A DNA stretch of 20,157 nt from UBA1149 sp963579235 (GTDB lineage Bacteria > Desulfobacterota > Binatia > UBA1149): assembly GCA_963579235.1 (NCBI GenBank), contig CAUZFM010000049.1, forward strand, positions 1 to 20,157, read 5' to 3'. This document shows positions 16,708 to 20,157 of the stretch, one piece after another. Every line of letters begins with the position of its first letter. The first letter of the stretch is position 1. The notes under the pieces are model-generated. The model did not search any database. It saw nothing but the letters and a program-made list of their open reading frames with translations, and was not told the origin of the DNA. Position numbers and translations under genes: made by a program.

Positions 16708-18090
16708 ATGGCGAGGACGAAGCCGATTGCCGTGGCTGCTCCGGCGCGCGTGCTTGTTCTCGGCCTCGGTCGCAGCGGCCGCGCGGCCGTAGGCGCCGCC
16801 CTCAGGCGTGGCATCGCGGTGCTCGCGACCGACGACAGCGGCGAGGCTTGCGAGCAAGCCGAACTGGTGGCGCCCGAAGGGGCGGTTGCGCGCCTGGGCG
16901 AAGTTGACGCGCTGGTGGTAAGCCCCGGTGCGCCGGCCGACCACCCACTGGTGCTCGCCGCCCTTGATCGCGGCGTCGAGGTCATCTCGGAGCTTGAGTT
17001 TGCGTGGCGACTACTCGGGCCAGCACCGCTGTACGCCGTGACCGGGACCAACGGCAAGAGCACGACCACCGCGCTGCTCGGGCACGTGCTCGGCACCTGC
17101 GGTGGCAAGGTGTTTACCGGTGGCAACCTAGGCACTCCGCTGAGCGACGCGGTGGCGGCGGCCGGCAAAGACGAGCAGCCCTGGGACTGCTACGTGGTGG
17201 AGGTGTCGAGCTTTCAGCTCGAGCGAGTGAGCGGCTTTGCCCCCGACCTGGCCGTTCTGCTCAACCTTACTCCTGACCACCTCGACCGCCACGGCGACAT
17301 GCAGGCATATCTCGCGGCCAAGCTGGCTGTCTTTACGCGCGCGCGTCACTCGGTGATAGGGCGCGACCAGGACTGGCCCCAGCGCGCCCGCGAGGGTGGC
17401 TGCGGCGGAGTGCCGGATCTCTCGGCGGCCGACTGCAGCAGCTTCGGCAGCTCGCCACTGCCCGCCGGCGACGGCGGGCTGCGCTGGCGGGAGCAGGAGC
17501 GGACCCTGGAGGGAGGCCCCGGCTGGACGGTGAAGCTGCCCGACCGCTGGCCCCGCGTTACCCACGATATCGAAAACGTGGCAGCGGCGGCCGTGCTGGC
17601 GCGCTTGGCGGGCGTGTCGGGCGAGCAGTTCGAACAAGCGCTGAGTAGTTTTGAGCCACTTCCGCACAGGCTGGTGTCGGTGGCTGCTGGCGGCGGGCTG
17701 GAGTTCTGGAACGATTCGAAGGCCACCAACACCGGTTCGGTGGTGAGCAGCGTGCGTGCTCTCGACCGCGGGCTGCTGCTGATGATGGGCGGTGTGGATA
17801 AAGGCGCAGACTTCTCGGAGGTCGCCTCCTGCGGTGCTAGGATAAAGACAGTGATCGCCTACGGGGCAGCCGCCGGGCGCATAGACGACGACCTGCGGGG
17901 TAGCCTGCGGGTGCAGCTGGCGGCCGGGCTGGAGGAGGCGTTTTCCGTGGCGGTGGAAGAAGCCGAGGCTGGCGACGCGGTGCTGCTGGCCCCGGGCTGC
18001 GCGAGTTTTGACGAGTTTGCGGACTACGCTGAGCGTGGCCGTCGCTTTGAGCAGTTGGCGCGGGATTGGGTAGCTGGGATCGGGCGGTGA
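16708..18090 (+). CDS. murD: UDP-MurNAc-L-alanine:D-glutamate ligase MurD
   Basis: MurD adds D-glutamate to UDP-MurNAc-L-Ala with ATP. About 460 residues include the N-terminal nucleotide-sugar-binding Rossmann motif VLVLGLGRSG, VVSPGAP, the P-loop GTNGKST (113-119), VEVSSFQLERV, NLTPDHLDRHG, NDSKATN and the late MMGGVDKGAD and LAPGCASFDEF motifs. ATG 16708 follows GAGGGG at eight bases, so it is preferred to TTG 16702, which would be only two bases from it. It lies 12 bp after mraY. The stop codon falls at the end of the first copy of a 15-bp tandem repeat that continues to the ftsW start. Confidence 0.96.
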   Translation: MARTKPIAVAAPARVLVLGLGRSGRAAVGAALRRGIAVLATDDSGEACEQAELVAPEGAVARLGEVDALVVSPGAPADHPLVLAALDRGVEVISELEFAWRLLGPAPLYAVTGTNGKSTTTALLGHVLGTCGGKVFTGGNLGTPLSDAVAAAGKDEQPWDCYVVEVSSFQLERVSGFAPDLAVLLNLTPDHLDRHGDMQAYLAAKLAVFTRARHSVIGRDQDWPQRAREGGCGGVPDLSAADCSSFGSSPLPAGDGGLRWREQERTLEGGPGWTVKLPDRWPRVTHDIENVAAAAVLARLAGVSGEQFEQALSSFEPLPHRLVSVAAGGGLEFWNDSKATNTGSVVSSVRALDRGLLLMMGGVDKGADFSEVASCGARIKTVIAYGAAAGRIDDDLRGSLRVQLAAGLEEAFSVAVEEAEAGDAVLLAPGCASFDEFADYAERGRRFEQLARDWVAGIGR

Positions 18091-18120
18091 GGGATCGGGT
18101 GGTGAGGGATCGGGCGGATG
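18076..18120 (+). repeat. 15-bp tandem repeat, three copies, spanning murD stop and ftsW start
   Basis: Three consecutive 15-bp units run GGGATCGGGCGGTGA (18076-18090), GGGATCGGGTGGTGA (18091-18105) and GGGATCGGGCGGATG (18106-18120). The second differs from the first at one base and the third ends in ATG instead of TGA. Unit one encodes the last MurD residues GIGR and the stop, unit two is intergenic, and unit three ends with the ftsW start. The repeats also place GAGGG ahead of the ftsW ATG. Confidence 0.9.
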
Positions 18121-19248
18121 GCGACAGCAAAGCGTAAGAGGGTGAGCGTACGGGCCTCGGACAGGCCCGACCCGTGGATGATTACTGCCGTCGGCCTGCT
18201 GGTGGTCGCGGGCCTGCTCTTCGTGCTCGACACGACGTACTTCTTCTCGCGGCAGACTTACGGCGACAGCTACCGCATGTTTATCAAGCACGTTGTCTCG
18301 GTGGTGCTCGGGGGCGCGCTCATGTTCGGCCTGTCTCGCTGCCGTTCCGACCTGCTCGAGAGGGCGGCTCCCTGGCTGCTCGTGGGTTCGTTGCTGTTGC
18401 TATGCCTGCCGCTGGTGCCGAGCCTGGGTAACTGCACGCACGGTGCCTGTCGCTGGATTGCGCTGGGTCCGTTCAACCTGCAGCCGGGTGAGCTGGTGAA
18501 GTGGACCTTCGTGGTGTTCGCCGCCGCAGTACTGGCCGCGCACGGACAGCACGGCCCCGGCTGGAAACGCGAGGTGGCCATCATTGGCCTGCTGCTGGCC
18601 GTCATCACCACGGTGCTCATGCGGCAGCCCGACTTCGGCACCACGGTTCTCATCGGCGCGCTGGGCATGGGCATGCTACTGATCGCCGGACTGCCCGCCG
18701 CATGGCTGGTGGCCATGGGCACAGCCGGGACAGCGGCGGCGGCCGCTGCGATAGCGCTTGAACCTTACCGCGTGAGGCGGGTGCTGGCCTTTCTCAGCCC
18801 CGATGCCGACCCGCTGGGAAGCAACTGGCAACTCAACAAGTCCCTCATTACCTTCGGGTCGGGGCGCTGGACTGGTGTCGGCCTGGGCAGCTCGCGATTG
18901 AAGACCGGCTGGCTGCCCGAGGCGCACACCGATTTCATTTTCTCGGTGGTGGGCGAGGAGACGGGGATACTGGGCGCGGGCGTGTTGCTGCTTTGTTTCT
19001 GCCTGCTGGCCCAGCGTGGATTTCGCATAGCCTATCGCCATCCCGATCGTTACGGCCAACTGCTGGCCGCCGGTCTGACCATGGCCTTGACCATGCAGGC
19101 TCTGCTCAACATGGGAGTGGTGCTGGGGCTGCTGCCTACCAAGGGCATGGCGTTGCCGTTCGTGAGCTACGGTGGTTCGTCGATGCTTTTCAGCCTGGCC
19201 TGCGTGGGCGTGCTGATGTCGCTTTCGCGGGAGCTGCGCGAAAGATGA
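18118..19248 (+). CDS. ftsW: Septal peptidoglycan glycosyltransferase FtsW (SEDS family)
   Basis: FtsW polymerises lipid II into septal glycan strands in complex with FtsI. The 376 residues are mostly membrane-spanning, around ten segments after a basic cytoplasmic N terminus (MATAKRKRVS). SEDS motifs are CRWIALGPFNLQPGELVKW (Trp113), RQPDFGTT, AHTDFIFSVVGEE (Asp272, at the position of the essential aspartate of the family), and LLPTKGMALPFVSYGGSSM near the C terminus. FtsW rather than RodA is inferred from its place between murD and murG. ATG 18118 comes at the end of the 15-bp tandem repeat, with GAGGG about ten bases upstream. The stop overlaps the murG ATG. Confidence 0.96.
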   Translation: MATAKRKRVSVRASDRPDPWMITAVGLLVVAGLLFVLDTTYFFSRQTYGDSYRMFIKHVVSVVLGGALMFGLSRCRSDLLERAAPWLLVGSLLLLCLPLVPSLGNCTHGACRWIALGPFNLQPGELVKWTFVVFAAAVLAAHGQHGPGWKREVAIIGLLLAVITTVLMRQPDFGTTVLIGALGMGMLLIAGLPAAWLVAMGTAGTAAAAAAIALEPYRVRRVLAFLSPDADPLGSNWQLNKSLITFGSGRWTGVGLGSSRLKTGWLPEAHTDFIFSVVGEETGILGAGVLLLCFCLLAQRGFRIAYRHPDRYGQLLAAGLTMALTMQALLNMGVVLGLLPTKGMALPFVSYGGSSMLFSLACVGVLMSLSRELRER

Positions 19249-20157
19249 ACGTTGCCATAGCCGGGGGAGGTACGGGCGGACACTTGTTTCCCGGCCTGGC
19301 CGTTGCCCGCTTGTTGAGGAGGCGCCATCCGGACGCCTCCATTTTTTTTCTCGGTGCAGAACGCGGTATCGAAGCACGGGTGGTCGAGCCGGCCGGCTTC
19401 GAACTGGTGTGCCAACCGCTGCAACCGTTGGCCGGTCGCAGCCCCCGTGCTGCCGCCGGCGCGCTGCTGAGCGTGGCCGGCGCGGCACTGGGCGCACGCC
19501 GCGAACTCAAGCGCAGGGGCTGCGGGGTGCTGCTGGGCCTGGGCGGCTACGCTTCTGCGGCAGGGGTGCTGGGTGCGCGCCTGGCTGGCCTGCCCGTGGT
19601 GCTGCTCGAGCAGAATCGCAAACCGGGATTGACCAACAAGCTGTTGGCGCGTGCCGCCGCGAGAGTGTGCACGAGCTTTGAAGAAAGCGCCGACGTGTTT
19701 CCCGTTGGTCGTTGTAGCTGGACGGGTAATCCCCTGCGAGAGGGCCTCGACCTGGCCGATGGCGCCGAGTTGACGGACGGGGGAGACACGCTGCTGGTGC
19801 TCGGTGGCAGCGCGGGGGCGGTGAGCCTGAACCGGGCGGTGACCACGGCCCTGGCCTCGATTTCGTCGCGGGTGAAGCTACCGCCCATACTGCACCAGGC
19901 TGGCGAGACCGGGCTGGACGAGACCCGCGCCGCCTACCGGGCCGCATCCATCGAGGCCCGCGTCGTGCCCTTCATAGAGGACATGGCGGCTGCCTACTCG
20001 GGCGCGCGCGTGGCGGTGTGCCGGGCGGGTGCCACCACGGTGGCCGAGTTGCTGGCCACGGCCACTCCTTCGTTGTTGCTGCCCTATCCCTGGGCGGCCG
20101 ACGATCACCAGTCGGCCAACGCGGCAGCGCTCGAGGAGCTGGGGGCCGCGATCACGG
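19245..20157 (+). CDS. murG: Lipid II synthase MurG, partial (3' end beyond window)
   Basis: MurG transfers GlcNAc from UDP-GlcNAc to lipid I at the inner face of the membrane, giving lipid II. The first 304 codons are present and open to the window edge; full-length MurG is about 355-370 residues. Motifs are the N-terminal glycine loop AGGGTGGHLFPGLA (6-19), LLGLGGYAS, LEQNRKPGLTNK, LVLGGSAGA, CRAGATTVAEL and the UDP-GlcNAc-binding PYPWAADDHQSANA. ATG 19245 overlaps the ftsW stop as ATGA. A run of eight T's (19342-19349) encodes IFF in the N-terminal domain and leaves the frame intact. Confidence 0.96.
   Translation, partial: MNVAIAGGGTGGHLFPGLAVARLLRRRHPDASIFFLGAERGIEARVVEPAGFELVCQPLQPLAGRSPRAAAGALLSVAGAALGARRELKRRGCGVLLGLGGYASAAGVLGARLAGLPVVLLEQNRKPGLTNKLLARAAARVCTSFEESADVFPVGRCSWTGNPLREGLDLADGAELTDGGDTLLVLGGSAGAVSLNRAVTTALASISSRVKLPPILHQAGETGLDETRAAYRAASIEARVVPFIEDMAAAYSGARVAVCRAGATTVAELLATATPSLLLPYPWAADDHQSANAAALEELGAAIT

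Noticed and set aside
19342..19349. T8 run in murG as a programmed frameshift site
   Set aside because: The frame continues normally through all MurG motifs on both sides, so no recoding is needed. Slippage there would only truncate the protein.

Overview
This is a GC-rich bacterial chromosomal window of core housekeeping genes, nearly all on the + strand and tightly packed. It joins a replication/transcription block (cvpA, dnaG, rpoD, a tRNA with anticodon CAU, a C4 zinc-ribbon coiled-coil gene and the RNase P RNA) to the division and cell wall (dcw) cluster (mraZ, rsmH, ftsL, ftsI, murE, murF, mraY, murD, ftsW and the first 304 codons of murG). MurE carries the DNPR motif of meso-diaminopimelate-adding enzymes. 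A predicted lipoprotein M16 peptidase also suggests a Gram-negative-type cell. The gene order, the zinc-ribbon/rnpB/mraZ junction and the FtsI with a PASTA domain recall Deltaproteobacteria-like lineages (Desulfobacterota, Myxococcota and relatives). That placement is inference from gene order and motifs, not from a phylogeny.

Layout. Positions 1-95 are the tail of a + strand gene, probably a glycerophosphodiester phosphodiesterase. A hairpin separates it from a convergent two-domain M16 metallopeptidase-like lipoprotein (116-2830, minus). A divergent intergenic region with two perfect 10-bp palindromes leads into cvpA-dnaG-rpoD (2956-7275), whose genes overlap by a few bases. tRNA-CAU follows 15 bp after rpoD, then the zinc-ribbon protein (7402-8115) and a type A RNase P RNA (about 8175-8549). 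A roughly 300-bp non-coding region follows. It holds a clear MraZ operator (TGGGN boxes with exact 10-bp spacing) and a hairpin plus eight T's just before mraZ. From mraZ (8852) to the window end lies the dcw cluster. Most of its genes touch or overlap, many use GTG or TTG starts, and it has one larger internal gap (9302-9436).

Function. DnaG primes replication and RpoD is the main sigma factor. RNase P and the tRNA serve translation. MurE, MurF, MraY, MurD and MurG cover most steps from UDP-MurNAc-L-Ala to lipid II. MurC, Ddl and MurB are not in the window. FtsL, FtsI and FtsW form the septal synthase core. MraZ is the likely autoregulator of the cluster and RsmH methylates 16S rRNA.

No undescribed multi-gene system is visible. 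The points worth a second look are mostly regulatory or structural: the MraZ operator with an extra in-phase box, the terminator-like mraZ leader, a 15-bp tandem repeat spanning the murD stop and ftsW start, an extended -10 with a palindrome before rsmH, an acidic insert in RpoD, and frequent AUA codons in a GC-rich genome alongside a probable tRNA-Ile2.
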